43,563 nucleotides of DNA from Vitrella brassicaformis (lineage: Eukaryota > Sar > Vitrellaceae): NCBI GenBank assembly GCA_001179505.1, contig CDMY01000454.1, forward strand, positions 1 through 43,563. Reading direction: 5' to 3'. The position numbers were made by a program, and so were the translations under genes. This document shows, one piece after another, positions 33,818 through 43,563 of the stretch. How positions within the stretch are numbered: the stretch's first letter is position 1; every line of letters begins with the position of its first letter. The notes beneath the pieces were generated by a model. The model did no database searches and had not been told where the DNA came from. It saw only the letters and a program-made list of their open reading frames with translations.

Positions 33818-36610
33818 ATGGACGTCAATCAGGTGACTTCAGACACTCGAGGGCTCAGAGGCTCAGAGGGCAGAGCAGAGGATGACGCACGCAGTGCACG
33901 AACAGAAGCACACCACCATCTTCCGATTTCTTCCTTGTGATGTGTTTGGTTCTCTCTGCGTTCAGTTTGTTGCGAACGCCCGTGCCGTTAAGGACAGCTT
34001 GGCGCTGCTCCTCGACCAAGATGCCGCCACCGTCGCCGCACAGGTGGGCGTTATTCGCTGACGGAGAGGCCTGCACGACAGAGGAGCCGCTCACTGTGTC
34101 CTTGGTTGATGCAGGCGTCGTCGCCCGAGGCATGGCTGGTGAATCATCAGCTGGGATCGATAGCCCCACTGCTGAGCACCCTCACGACCCGGCTCCAGCA
34201 GGGAGGGCCCAGCCTCGCCAGCGCTGTAGCTGTAGATGCACCCAACTCGACCACCGAGGCCGCTGCTGCATCGGGAGCGGCACACACAAAGCCACAGGTG
34301 GGGTGAGGTGGGGTGAGGTGGGTGGCCGTCCATCGGCAGCTGACCATGGATCCGCCCTCTGCGTTGTTGTGGCTGTCGTGTTGTCTTATTGCACTGCAGG
34401 CGGCTGTGGCCAGTGGTCCATCGTATCGTTTGATCCATCGAAGCGGCAACCCTCCACCCGTCAACCAGGGACACCAAGGACCGGTAAGGGCCACGCATTA
34501 GAATGAGTATGATTCAATCAGCCCATGGAGTGTTGTTGTCCTCTTGCTCTTGCTTCAGGCTCGTCGTCGTCTGTCGCGCGACGAGTTGGCCAACGTGTTC
34601 GGCCACCTGCAGCCCTGGGAGCTGACGCGCCACCGCCGGCGTCTCGGCACGTCACTCTTCCATCAGTCGGCTGCCAACTACACCCACCTGGTCATCGACT
34701 GTGAGGACGACACGGCGCGGCGCATGTGGGAAGCCATGACACTGGCCGTGGCACTCAGATGGGGGCAGAGAGCGAGCAACGTCCGAGAGATCAAGCACCG
34801 CCACCCGTAGTGGCGAGACGGATGGTGTTGCGGCACCTGGGTGGCATTAGTGGAGGGACATGGGAGTGGCCGGGCGGCCATCGCAGACGAGAAGAGACGG
34901 GAGAGAGAGGGCGGGGAGGGGACAGCGGACGCTGCGGCGGTGGCGCAGGATGATGACGACCCCAGATCGGCTGACGAGGGCACATTGGAGGTGCTGTCAC
35001 TCGAGGAGGTCGACCTCGACGATAGCATTGTAATCCCCTACCCTCCCCCCTCACGAGCTCTGTCCCCCGCCCCCGCCGCCCCCATTCACCTGCCGGCACT
35101 CAAGACGGTCCGCAACATAGCCCACGATTGCCTGCTGGCGCGTGTGGGCCGTCAGTGGCGCACCCCTGCCGTCAAGGCGCTCATCACCAGGGACAATTGG
35201 GCGGCTAGTGGTCTAAGGGCATGGCTGGCCGAGGCCATTGAAGTGCTGGACCTCAACGGACGGGACGCCTATATTAGCGCGGCCGATGAGGAACTGGACC
35301 TCAACGGACGGAGGGCAGGCCTGACGGCCGATGCGCTGAGTGGGCTGCCCGCCGACGGGAAGTCACTCGCGGCGCTTCGCACACTGTGAGGCGTCCGGAT
35401 ATATTGGAGCAGCCCCGCGGACATCGACGAGCTGCGTGAGGTGATGGTGGCGAGGGGCGTCAGCCGGTCCATTCGCGAGCTCGAGATCGACATGGGGTGG
35501 ATGCGGAGCACTACCTTCACTGTGGAGCTGTGCCAGAGCGTCGCACGGCTCATGTAAGGACACAACAGAGAGAGGGACACAGAGAGAGAGGCGGGGAAAT
35601 GCAGACAGCTCAATTCATTCCTGTGCTTTGCCTTCGATCAGTGACGCCATCGCCCACCCCGAGGCAGTGGAGAAGGGCGTCTTCGAGCTCAGCAACGACG
35701 GCACGTGTGGAGAGATTCACGCGGAGCTCCTCTCGCGCAGCAGCACCGGCCCCGCCGCCGCCCAGAAGCTCATTCGCGACTTCGCCAAAAGAGCCGGCAC
35801 CGTGGCATACAGCGGTCTTGACGAGGCCGTCCCTGCGGCCATCAGTGACGACACATTCCCCGCCGCCCACACCCTGAAGCTAATGGGTGATGATGCCCTC
35901 GCCAATGGGGCCAACAAGAAGCGGGCCCTCGAGATCGCCTCCAACATGCCCAGCCTGTCGTGCGTCAAGGCAGGAGATGAGGAGCACGAAGTGGAGCTGG
36001 ATGCACCTGCTGGTGAGGTGTGGCGGTTCCTCGAGCGGCTGCAGGCGGCGCTGGTCAGCAGGGGCAAGGAGAGGAACCTTTCAGTCCAGTGGTATCTGGG
36101 GACGGGTGCATTCGTGCCACTGGAGCCCGTGCACAACAAGAGCAGCCCCTGTCTGTGGGATCGGGGCATCGGCCAGTTGCCGCCGATCGATGAAGTGAGG
36201 ATCTCCGTTCATGGTAAGGGACATGAGACTGCATGGTGGTTGTGTCCATTCACCATGCATTTCAGGCGGTGTAGCCGATGACGCGCTGGACGAACTCTAC
36301 AACAGCGTGATGGCCATGGTCTCCTCCTTCAACCACAAGCTCAAGGTGCGTCACACAGCACAGACAAACAGCACACCGACAGACAGCACACCGACAGACA
36401 GACCACAGACAGTCGCTGGGCAATGTGTGTAAGCCTCTTGTCGTGCTGGCTGATCGACAGGGCCACGAGAGGACTGAGGTTTTCTTTACAGAGTCGCACT
36501 TGGAGTTTATGCAGCGTTTCCTGGCACAGCAGGCCTCTCTCAACTTCAATGGCGGCCCATATAAGCTCAGCTTTGACGATATCACCCTGTTCGTCGAGCG
36601 CTGCGCCTGA
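33818..36610 (+). pseudogene. Family A copy A4: F-box-like multi-exon protein with two in-frame stops
   Basis: Eight exons: 33818-33832 (MDVNQ), 33966-34043, 34115-34297, 34400-34483, 34559-35553, 35642-36213, 36266-36345, 36461-36610. Where A1-A3 have exons of 63 and 57 nt, A4 has a single 78-nt exon (FVANARAVKDSL). The summed frame is 719 codons and stays open except for TAG at 34808-34810 (after REIKHRHP) and TGA at 35387-35389 (RTL-stop-GVRIYW, where A2 and A3 have CGA/CGG Arg). The LSRDELANVFGHLQPWEL segment and the GHERTEVFFTE terminal exon are intact. It looks like a very recently inactivated copy. The closest relative in the window is A2, including the 3' flank. Confidence 0.62.
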
Positions 36611-37100
36611 CGTGTCCAGCTGCCGATCAGGTGAGACCAGGCCCAGCTGCACCACCGAGACGACCTTACCGATGTGTGTGTCGTCCGACTCAGAAACGTG
36701 AGTCTGGTTGGGGCGGGTGGTAGCTACTCGAGTGCGGCAGATGCAGCTGGCTTGTGCGGACAGACGATGCGTGGAGGGTGGACAAACACGTGTGTGTGTG
36801 TAGGTATCTGTGTGTGTGTGACCTAGTTAATTCGTGACGATGACCAGATTGATTCGTGCCATCCATCCATCCATCCATTTATTTGTCCAGACATTCGAAT
36901 TTATTGGGCAGCGGTGCCGCCTTCCACCACACACATTCTCACACAGACGCACAGAGAGAGAGAGACTTACATATGTACACTCACATGCACTTCGCATCTG
37001 CTGTCTGTCCCGTCCGCCATTTCACCCATACCGAGAGCACTAAACAAACCACACCGCTACGCCCTGCCTGCTGGCTGCCGGCTGCCAGCTGTCTGTCTGT
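36611..37100. repeat. Duplicated 3' flank of A4, inverted copy at 7.04-7.48 kb
   Basis: It matches the A2 3' flank in reverse complement up to about 37065, including the CCAT microsatellite (36860-36878) and the AATTTATTGGGCAGCGGTGCC block. No gene is seen. The adjacent CaMKII association-domain gene begins its 3' end right after the block boundary. Confidence 0.65.
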
Positions 37101-37877
37101 CTAGCTGGGAAAGGACCGGTGGAAGTGGATATTCTTCCACTCCTTCTTGCCGTCGCCCATCTTGTGCCACACCCTGGTCTCCTCCGTCGCCACCGTCTCC
37201 GGCGACCCCTGCCGCATCACCTGCATCAGCCGGTTGTACGTCACCACGGCTGTCTCGTTGCCCAACAAACGAATCTGCTCACCCACCCAAAGAAACAGAC
37301 AGGGACATCACACACAGCCATGCAAGAGCCGAGTGCCCCTCTCCTGCTCGCCTTGAGGTTCGTGACGGTCACTTTGGCGGGTGCACTGGCGTCCACCTCC
37401 TTGCCGACCGATGTGGTCTTCTTGGCCGCCGTCAGGTTGAAATAGTACTGTGACGAACAACACACACACACACACACACACACGGTAGAGGAGATTGACG
37501 CCGGCAGAGGAGATGCGGCTGCCCACCTTGTGGAAGTCCAGGCCCTCCACCAGATAGCCTTTCGATTCAGGCTCGAAGCAGGTCAGCGAGGGGTCACAGA
37601 GCTGCTTGTACGTCTCCCAGTCGCCATCTGTGATGGCCTGCAGAAGCCGCTTGTTCAGCGCATTCAGCTCCTCTATCTCCGATGGAACGGCCGGCATGCT
37701 GCTGCTGCTGCTGCTGCTGCTCTCGAGTGCGGGGACCGGCCACACCTGGGATGCTGCCGCAGAATGCGTTGCCGCAGCGGCGTGTGTGAGAAGGGGTGAT
37801 CTGCCGCTGAAGAGAGCCGGGTTGCTTCGGATGAGAAGGAACAGCAGTGCGTTGAGCGGCAGAGGGCTCAGGGGCAT
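37101..37877 (-). CDS. Stand-alone CaMKII association-domain protein
   Basis: Three exons on the minus strand, 37527-37877, 37352-37447 and 37101-37274; 206 aa. From about residue 72 to the end it matches the C-terminal hub (association) domain of Ca2+/calmodulin-dependent protein kinase II: LLQAITDGDWETYKQLCDP, FEPESKGYLVEGLDFHK, then YYFNL, RLLGNETAVVTYNRL and EETRVWHK with HFHRS at the end. In animal kinases this SNTF-like alpha/beta fold forms the 12-14-mer ring. Here there is no kinase domain. Residues 1-60 are hydrophobic and Ala/Ser-rich (LNALLFLLI, and a poly-Ser run from an AGC repeat), suggesting a targeting leader. The second intron starts with GC (GCGAGC). It probably forms an oligomer; its enzymatic or scaffold role is unknown. 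Confidence 0.85.
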
Positions 37878-38114
37878 GAATCACGTGGCAGCAGACGCCA
37901 GCACGACTGTTCACCTGCTCACAGACACGTATGATGGATTCCGATCACAGATCTCGCATCCTTCTTGTGGCTGTGGCTGCTTACGTGGCGTGGGGAGAGA
38001 GACCCGCCGGAAAGAACGCGAGCTGAAGTCATTCTGCGAGCTTTTTGAAGCAGAAAGATCAGGCAAAAGACAAAACGATGTAGCTCAGGCTAGACACGTG
38101 CTCACACAGCAGAC
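37878..38114. promoter_or_regulatory. Divergent promoter gap between CaMKII-AD and MFS genes
   Basis: 237 nt lie between opposite start codons. No recognisable core element is visible. Confidence 0.3.
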
Positions 38115-40174
38115 ATGGACAGCTTCCGAGATTGGACGATTGTGTTAGGCAGCTGGCTCGTGCACTTCGCCAGCCTTGGGACAGTCTACACATTCGTAAG
38201 CAGCAAGCAGCGCTCAGATGCAGGCACACGCATTGTCTTGTCCTTGTTGTGCTGTCTTTTGATGCAGGGAGTGTTCTTTCCATATTTGTTGGCAGGATTC
38301 GGGGCGAGCAAGGCGGTGACGAGCCTTGTCTACTCGGTGTCTGCGTCGTGCTTTATGTTCTTTGGCTTCTTGAACGGTGCCCTTGTTCGGCGATATGGCC
38401 ACAGAAGGTGTGGAAACAAGCACTCGGTTAAAGTGACCGAGGAAAAAGACCGTTAGCCTCTGTCTGATGATGTTGTTATTGTTGTCTCATCAGGATGGCT
38501 CGAGTGGGTGCGGTGATTGTGCTCGGTGGCCTGATTGCAAGCTCGTTCGTCTCTGATTTGTGGCAGCTGTTTCTCACCTATGGCGTCATCAGCGGCTTCG
38601 GCTTCGGCCTCAGCTATATGAGCTGCATCACCATCATCGCACTCCACTTCGACAAACACAGGGCGACAGCCACTGGTACACGCAGACACCAACCATTCCT
38701 CATTCGTCACATTTGCTTTGATGGTTCGTTCCATGTTGCAGGCCTTGCTGTGTCGGGCAGCGGCATCGGCACTCTCGCCCTCGCGCCAACGTTTGATGCC
38801 CTCCTGGCGAGTATCGGGTGGCGCCACACATTCCGAGTCCAAGCGGCCATCTGCACGGCCTTGATCGTTGCCGCGTCCTTCTTCTTCAAGCGGCCACATC
38901 AAAGCGATCCCTACCAGCAGCCGCAAGACCAGCCACAGCAGCGAGAGAAAGACTTAGAGGCCAAGCAGCTGCCGGCTGCCGATGGGGATGCCGCTGCTGA
39001 TGATTTGAAGGTGGTTATTGACGAGAAAAGCGGCTACTTTGTCATCGAGAAGGCGACGTCTGCCGGGGAGGGCGAGGTGGAGGAGACCTCAGCCACTGGG
39101 AGTGACGATCGTCCACACACGCCGCTGCAGCCGTCAGAGCCGCCATCAGCAGCACCACCGGCAGCCGCAGAAGAGGCGCCCGCACCCCCAGCACAAGACA
39201 AATCGCACCCCGATGAGGGAAGGGGGAAAGAAGTACAGTCCGTCGTCACTGCAAAGCGGTCGTCGGCTGCTCCGGAGCGGCAGAAATCCTTGATGAGGCT
39301 ATTGCCCGCGCTGCATTTCGACTGGTCGCTGTTTTGCGACTCGAGGTTTGTGGTTCTCTTCATTGGCTCGTTCTTCTGCTCCTTCGCATACTTCGGTAAG
39401 CGACGAATGAAACGCGCAGCCACATGGCATCACGAGGCCACCGGCACATCTATATCATGCCTTATATGTTGCCTTCGTATTGTGTTGTCTTGCTACGTTC
39501 AATCAGTCCCTTTCTCCCACTGGGTCGAATGGTAGGCGACAAATCACACACACACACGACACCGAGGGCACCAAACGGATTTTGCTGTGTTGCATGCCAA
39601 TCTCTTTCGTGTATTCAGGGGCATCGAGAACGGCATAGCCTCTGACCGAGCGGCCCTCACCGTCACGGCGTTCGGCGTCGCGTCGACCGTCAGCCGTGTG
39701 TTCGTCGGTCGCGTGGCTGACTCACTTGGCCGCGTGAAGGTGTTCTGGCTCGGCACCCTGATCATGTGTCTCGATCTCGCCTTCCTGGCCATCGCCGACC
39801 AGCTGTGGCGGCTTATCGTGTTCGCCCTGGTCCTCGGCATCGGCTCGGGCGCTTTCATCGCCTTGACGCCGGTGATCACGGCTCAGCTGTTCGGCAGCCA
39901 TCGGCTGCCTGGCGGCTTGGGGTTCATCTACTGCGCCATAGGCACCGCGAATGCGATGGGGCCGCCATTCGCCGGATGGGTGGCGGACCAGATCAGTTAC
40001 CCTGCCGCCTTTGGCTTCGCCGCTCTGGTGATGGCTGTCGGGTGTGCCTTCATCGGCGTACTGTGGGCGTGGACTGCGTGTGGGGTTGGTGAGAGCCGGG
40101 AGCGCTTTATGCGGGCTTTGTCTTGTCAAGGGGGGTTGGCAGGGCAGCGGCTCAGCCGGCCGCCGAGTGCGTGA
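38115..40174 (+). CDS. MFS transporter, monocarboxylate transporter (SLC16)-like
   Basis: Six exons: 38115-38195, 38268-38407, 38494-38675, 38742-39395, 39507-39531, 39619-40174; 545 aa. Exon 5 is only 25 nt and encodes PFSHWVEW. The N-terminal half has TM1 (DWTIVLGSWLVHFASLG), GVFFPYLLAGF, LNGALVRRYGHR between TM2 and TM3, and YGVISGFGFGLSYMS in TM4. A hydrophilic loop of about 160 residues, rich in Pro, Ala, Glu and Gln, separates the two six-TM halves. The second half has RVFVGRVADSLGR, the repeated MFS loop motif, and further helices to the end. This layout fits plasma-membrane proton-coupled carriers of pyruvate, lactate or similar acids; the substrate is inferred only at family level. 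The gene looks intact. Confidence 0.82.
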
Positions 40175-40747
40175 AGGGGGAGGGGAGGCGTGATAAGTAA
40201 AGCTCATGAATGCGTTTTTTGGGGAACGTGAGAAACTATCATTTATTCCCGGCCACTGGTTCAGCCGGCAATTGTGCATACGGCTTTTTCGGACACACAT
40301 TCCAGCTCGCGAGAGCGAGGGGATTTTGACGTCCACGTGTGGGTGCCGATGGATGAAGGTCGGGAGGATGCGTGTGATTGATTACTCACTGCATCCTCAC
40401 CCGCCCCCCCAACCAGGCAAAGCGAGACGTCCCGTTTTCGTATCTCGGCTGGTGTGTACAGTGTGCCGATATATGGTGGTGGGGGTGACTGCGTGCTGTG
40501 CTGTGCAAGTGACAGGTGTAATCCTGCAATCCGACCATTCGTTGATGGTGACTGGATCATGAAATGAGCAAGCCTCCCTCCCGCACAAACAACGCCCCCA
40601 CCGTCCCTACTGTTAGCTACTACTAGTACTGGCAGCACTAGCATACAAATCACACCCGTGGCGAAATGACCAGATAAAAACTCACACAGACCAGAAACAG
40701 AGCTACTGCAGACACATGCATCCCTCACATGGCAGCCGACCGGCTAT
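40175..40747. other. Convergent intergenic gap
   Basis: It lies between the stops of the MFS gene and the minus-strand two-TM gene. It has GTGGGGGTG-type tracts and an ACTACTAGTACTGG stretch near 40620. No gene is seen. Confidence 0.5.
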
Positions 40748-42282
40748 TCACGCAGACAGCGGGCCAACAGTATCGTCCTCGATCCCCAATTCCCGCAGGA
40801 ACGGCCGCAAACGACCCATGGTGGCGGGGAAACGCTCATCGAGAGTCCAGCCGTCAGCCACAGCCACAGCCACCTCAGTGGTGTCGATCTCGATGAAACC
40901 GTATGTTACCAATGAAATCCATGCCAGATGCGGGTATGCATCCTCCTGACACGGCCCCTGAAGCAGGAACACGATCCTGCGGTGGGAGATGGGCCCGACG
41001 TACTCAGGCTGCAGCACCCAAAGGTACCCGTGGTCCTTCCACGAGTCGAAGACAAACATGTCCGCCCCATCAGCCATGTCTTTGCTATGCAGTGCCCGCC
41101 AGCGGACGTCGGCGATGCCGAAGATGCCCACATCGACCCCCCACAAGCGCGTCCGCCGCTGCTGAACTGCTGCGCTGTCCAGCAACTGGTTGGCGATGAA
41201 TGACGCAAAGGAACGATGCAGCAATAGGTCGCAGCGGATCGGCGGGTCACGGTGACGAAAGTCTTGGCGGTAGGGGTGCCAGCTGCACATTTCGAGCAGC
41301 TTGACTTCACGAAAGATCTTGCCGCCCATGAACAGCAAACGCACGCTGCGCCTAGCACTCTCAGGACCACCTCCAGCGCAAAACAAAAGCCGACAGAGAG
41401 GATGAGGGCCACGGTAAAGTCCGCCAGGATCGACAGGCACATCCACCCTAAGGTGCTCCAGAAGGGGTCCTTAGTGAAGAGGCCCACGTACTTGAAGATG
41501 TCCAAAACAAGTTTGGTCAACAAGTAGGTCCAATAGAGCGGACATAACACCAAATACCACCGGCCCTCCAGCCCGTCAAGCATGCCGGTCATCAACATCA
41601 CCTCAGTCCTTGGTATCGACCGCCTGACAGCCATGGTAGTGGTCGTGCTGCTTGTACTGCCCCTGTCGAGTTCAAGGAGGTGGCCGATAGTGTTGAAGGC
41701 GGCCACGGAAGCCGGCAGCCGATTGAAGATCGCCGTGTCGGGCAGATAATGCGCCACGAGCCACTCAGCGGATATCACCAGGGGCAGCCGCCCAGTTGTC
41801 ACCGCCCCGCAGGCGGTCGCCAGCCGCACCACAGTGGCCATCTGGCGCCACCCAGCCGCCCTGTCGATTATGTGAGCGCACCGACAGAGATACCCAAATC
41901 GGGAGAGAGACGGGGCGGCTGGCTGTGTGTCACCGGGATCCCTCTCCACATCAACGAGGCCGCTCAGCCGCTGCTGTGCGAGGCATCTGTCGATGTGGCG
42001 CATCAGGAAGGCCTCATCGACGGCTTTGCTGAGCGTCCTGCTGGTCGGGCGAACCTTCACAGCCTCAACCAGCGATAAGAAGGGCAGAACCGCCGCAGAG
42101 TAGACGTCAGCCGGGAGCGGCACAGCAACGACAGATCTCGTGAGATCTCCGCCCCTCTGAGCGTCATCCTCAGGCAAGATGGAGATGACCACAGACGAGA
42201 GCTCCTCAGTGTCGTCCGCTTCGGGGTCGACTTTCTTGTACGAATGCCGCCACCTCCGCCATCGCCAAAGGAACCACCTCAT
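40748..42282 (-). CDS. Two-TM protein with F-box-like N-terminus, apparent frameshift
   Basis: An intronless reading frame starts at 42282 and has good coding character to about 41370. It contains an acidic stretch, then LPADVYSAAVLPFLSLVEAV, which weakly resembles an F-box, and two hydrophobic segments (WYLVLCPLYWTYLLTKLVL and MCLSILADFTVALILSVGF). Around 41340-41375 (RVLGAA) the natural-looking sequence continues in another frame (SVRLLFMGGKIFREVKLL) to the stop at 40748; the original frame becomes Ser/Cys/Arg-rich shadow. No GT-AG intron that fixes this is visible, so it is a genuine 1-nt frameshift, a sequence error, or a programmed shift. The C-terminal part has GVDVGIFGIADVRW, DMFVFDSWKDHGYLW and RPFLRELGIEDD and is not recognised. 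Function is unknown. Confidence 0.55.
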
Positions 42283-42458
42283 CGCGAACGACCACGGTTG
42301 GGAAAAGTGCTCGTCGGCTCTAGCACAGAAAGGGCTGCGAGCTCAGACGAGAGAACGAAGAACAGGCCGAGGACGCCGAGGAGCACTTCGCCGCTGTGGC
42401 GAGCACACATCGCAACGTCACTCTGCAAAACCGCCACATTTGACCACATTCACAAGCG
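42283..42458. promoter_or_regulatory. Divergent promoter gap between two-TM gene and alcohol dehydrogenase gene
   Basis: 176 nt lie between opposite start codons. No clear core promoter motif is visible. Confidence 0.3.
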
Positions 42459-43563
42459 ATGCTGAGTTCTGTGTTGCGAGAGGGAGGGCCCCTCCTGGGG
42501 AACCTCAAACGGAGCATGAAGGTGTGAACGGAAACCCATGGATGAAAGACCTGCCTCCCATCTCTTCCCCCAATCTCTGTTTTTGTGGTCGACGCGTTCG
42601 TTTGTCGGCAGTTGGAGCGTCTTCACATCCCGAAGCCTCGTCGGGGCGAGGTGCTGCTCAAGACCACCTCATGCGGCGTGTGCCACACAGACCTACACGT
42701 CATACAGGTGGGCTGGTGCATGCAGAAGAAGATACATCGATGCATGATCGATAAGGGTCTGTCTGTCTGTCTGTGTGTGTGTTGGTTCAGAAAGAGGTGC
42801 CCTTCCCGATGCCGGCAGTGATGGGCCACGAGGTGTGTGGTGAGCTGGTCGACTTCGGCCCCTCAGTGAGCGAGCAGGAGAGGATCCGGCTGACCAGTGG
42901 CGGGGCCACGCACTTCGTGGCGCCCTTCATCATGCCATGTGGAGAGTGCCATCAGTGTGTCGAGGGCCAGGAGGACATCTGCGATACGTTTTTTGCCATG
43001 AACAGGGTGAAGGGCACGCTCTATGATGGCGAGACCCGCTACTTCACCGAGGCCTCCAATGAGCCGATAGCCATGTACAGCATGGGCGGCCTCTCGCAGG
43101 TCAGGCAGAAAGGCCAAACAAACATCACATAGATGTGCGTGTGTGTGCTGTCCGGTCTTCATTCATTATCCAGTACACTGTGGTGCCGGTCTCGTCGGTG
43201 TTTCCCCTCCCTCCCGTCAGCTTCCCCCCGCACCAGGCGGCGATACTCGGCTGCGCCATCTTCACTGCCTACGGGGCCATCAAGAATGCGGCCGACTTGC
43301 AGGTGGGGCAGAGCGTGTGTGTGATCGGCGCGGCGGGCGGTGTGGGGTCCAACATACTGCAGATTGCCAGGGCCTACCAGTGCTACCCCAGGTATACACA
43401 CGTGCATACGACATCCAAAGGTGTGCAGGTGGTGAGTGACTCTGCGTTGTGAGTGCCTCTCTCTCTTTGTCAGGATCGCCGTCGACGTGAACGATGAGAA
43501 ACTCGCCGCATGCCGGTTAGTTGAACACTCACCGACTCACTCACCCAGACGCATCCTCCCCCC
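42459..43563 (+). CDS. Zinc-dependent alcohol dehydrogenase (MDR family), 3' end outside window
   Basis: Exons: 42459-42521, 42612-42707, 42791-43099, 43174-43391, 43474-43515, then an intron that runs off the window. The start at 42459 is chosen because MLSSVLREGGPL joins in phase 0 to LERLHIPKPRRGEVLLK, the expected first beta strands of the family. The catalytic zinc ligands are the Cys of CGVCHTDLH and the His of MGHEV. Four Cys in PCGECHQCVEGQEDIC bind the structural zinc. AAILGCAIFTAYGAIKNAA and VIGAAGGVGSNILQIARAY mark the start of the NAD(P)-binding Rossmann fold. It oxidises an alcohol or reduces an aldehyde with NAD(P); the substrate is unknown. The visible part covers about 240 of an expected 350-380 residues. 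Confidence 0.88.

Noticed and set aside
1655-36610. Stop-codon reassignment to explain in-frame TAG and TGA in A and B copies
   Set aside because: All intact genes here end in TAA, TAG or TGA at the expected places, paralogues have varied sense codons at the affected sites, and some lesions are indels rather than stops.
6359-36880. Repeated CTGT, GATG/CCAT and GT tracts as a CRISPR array or regulatory array
   Set aside because: They are simple microsatellites with no spacers, located in introns and gaps of a eukaryotic genome.
40906-41370. C-terminal part of the longest minus-strand ORF (42282-40906) as real protein
   Set aside because: It is rich in Ser, Cys, Arg and Thr without structure, while the overlapping frame gives a natural protein, so the long frame is shadow past the frame change.

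Overview
This window is nuclear DNA of a eukaryote with GC-rich coding sequence. Nearly every gene is split by short introns (about 50 to 150 nt). The introns have GT-AG or, unusually often, GC-AG ends and are full of TG/CA, CTGT and GATG microsatellites. A Cys-rich oocyst-wall-like protein at the left edge, together with this gene style, suggests an alveolate. My best guess is a chromerid such as Vitrella brassicaformis. That assignment is inference; no rRNA or marker gene is present.

Layout from left to right: the 3' end of a Cys-rich wall-protein gene (1-696); a duplicated block holding family-A copy A1 (minus), family-B copy B1 (plus) and A2 (minus), about 1.65-10.3 kb; an RsmF-like RNA m5C methyltransferase (plus); a large TBC-domain RabGAP (minus) that is head-to-head with a secreted or lumenal FAD-dependent oxidoreductase carrying a discoidin-like C-terminus (plus); a 21-exon helical protein I do not recognise (plus); a second duplicated block in the opposite orientation with B2 (minus), A3 (plus) and A4 (plus), about 27.9-36.6 kb; a stand-alone CaMKII association-domain protein (minus) head-to-head with an SLC16/MCT-like MFS transporter (plus); a two-TM F-box-like protein with an apparent frameshift (minus); and the 5' part of a zinc alcohol dehydrogenase (plus), cut by the window edge.

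The most interesting part is the pair of inverted duplicated blocks. Family A is a nine-exon gene (A4 has eight) that opens with a 15-nt coding exon (M-x-V-x-Q) and has an F-box-like segment. Family B is a membrane protein that lies head-to-head with A. All four A copies carry independent lesions (nonsense codons, 1-nt indels, a lost splice donor), although the rest of each frame stays open. B1 and B2 are damaged in different places. In B2 a run of Lys followed by Ile, encoded by microsatellites on both sides of an intron, forms the transmembrane segment. The remaining genes look like single-copy housekeeping or metabolic genes with no evident joint pathway. I did not find a defence, CRISPR, biosynthetic-cluster or transposon system. 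Exon joins were worked out by hand from frame continuity and splice consensus.
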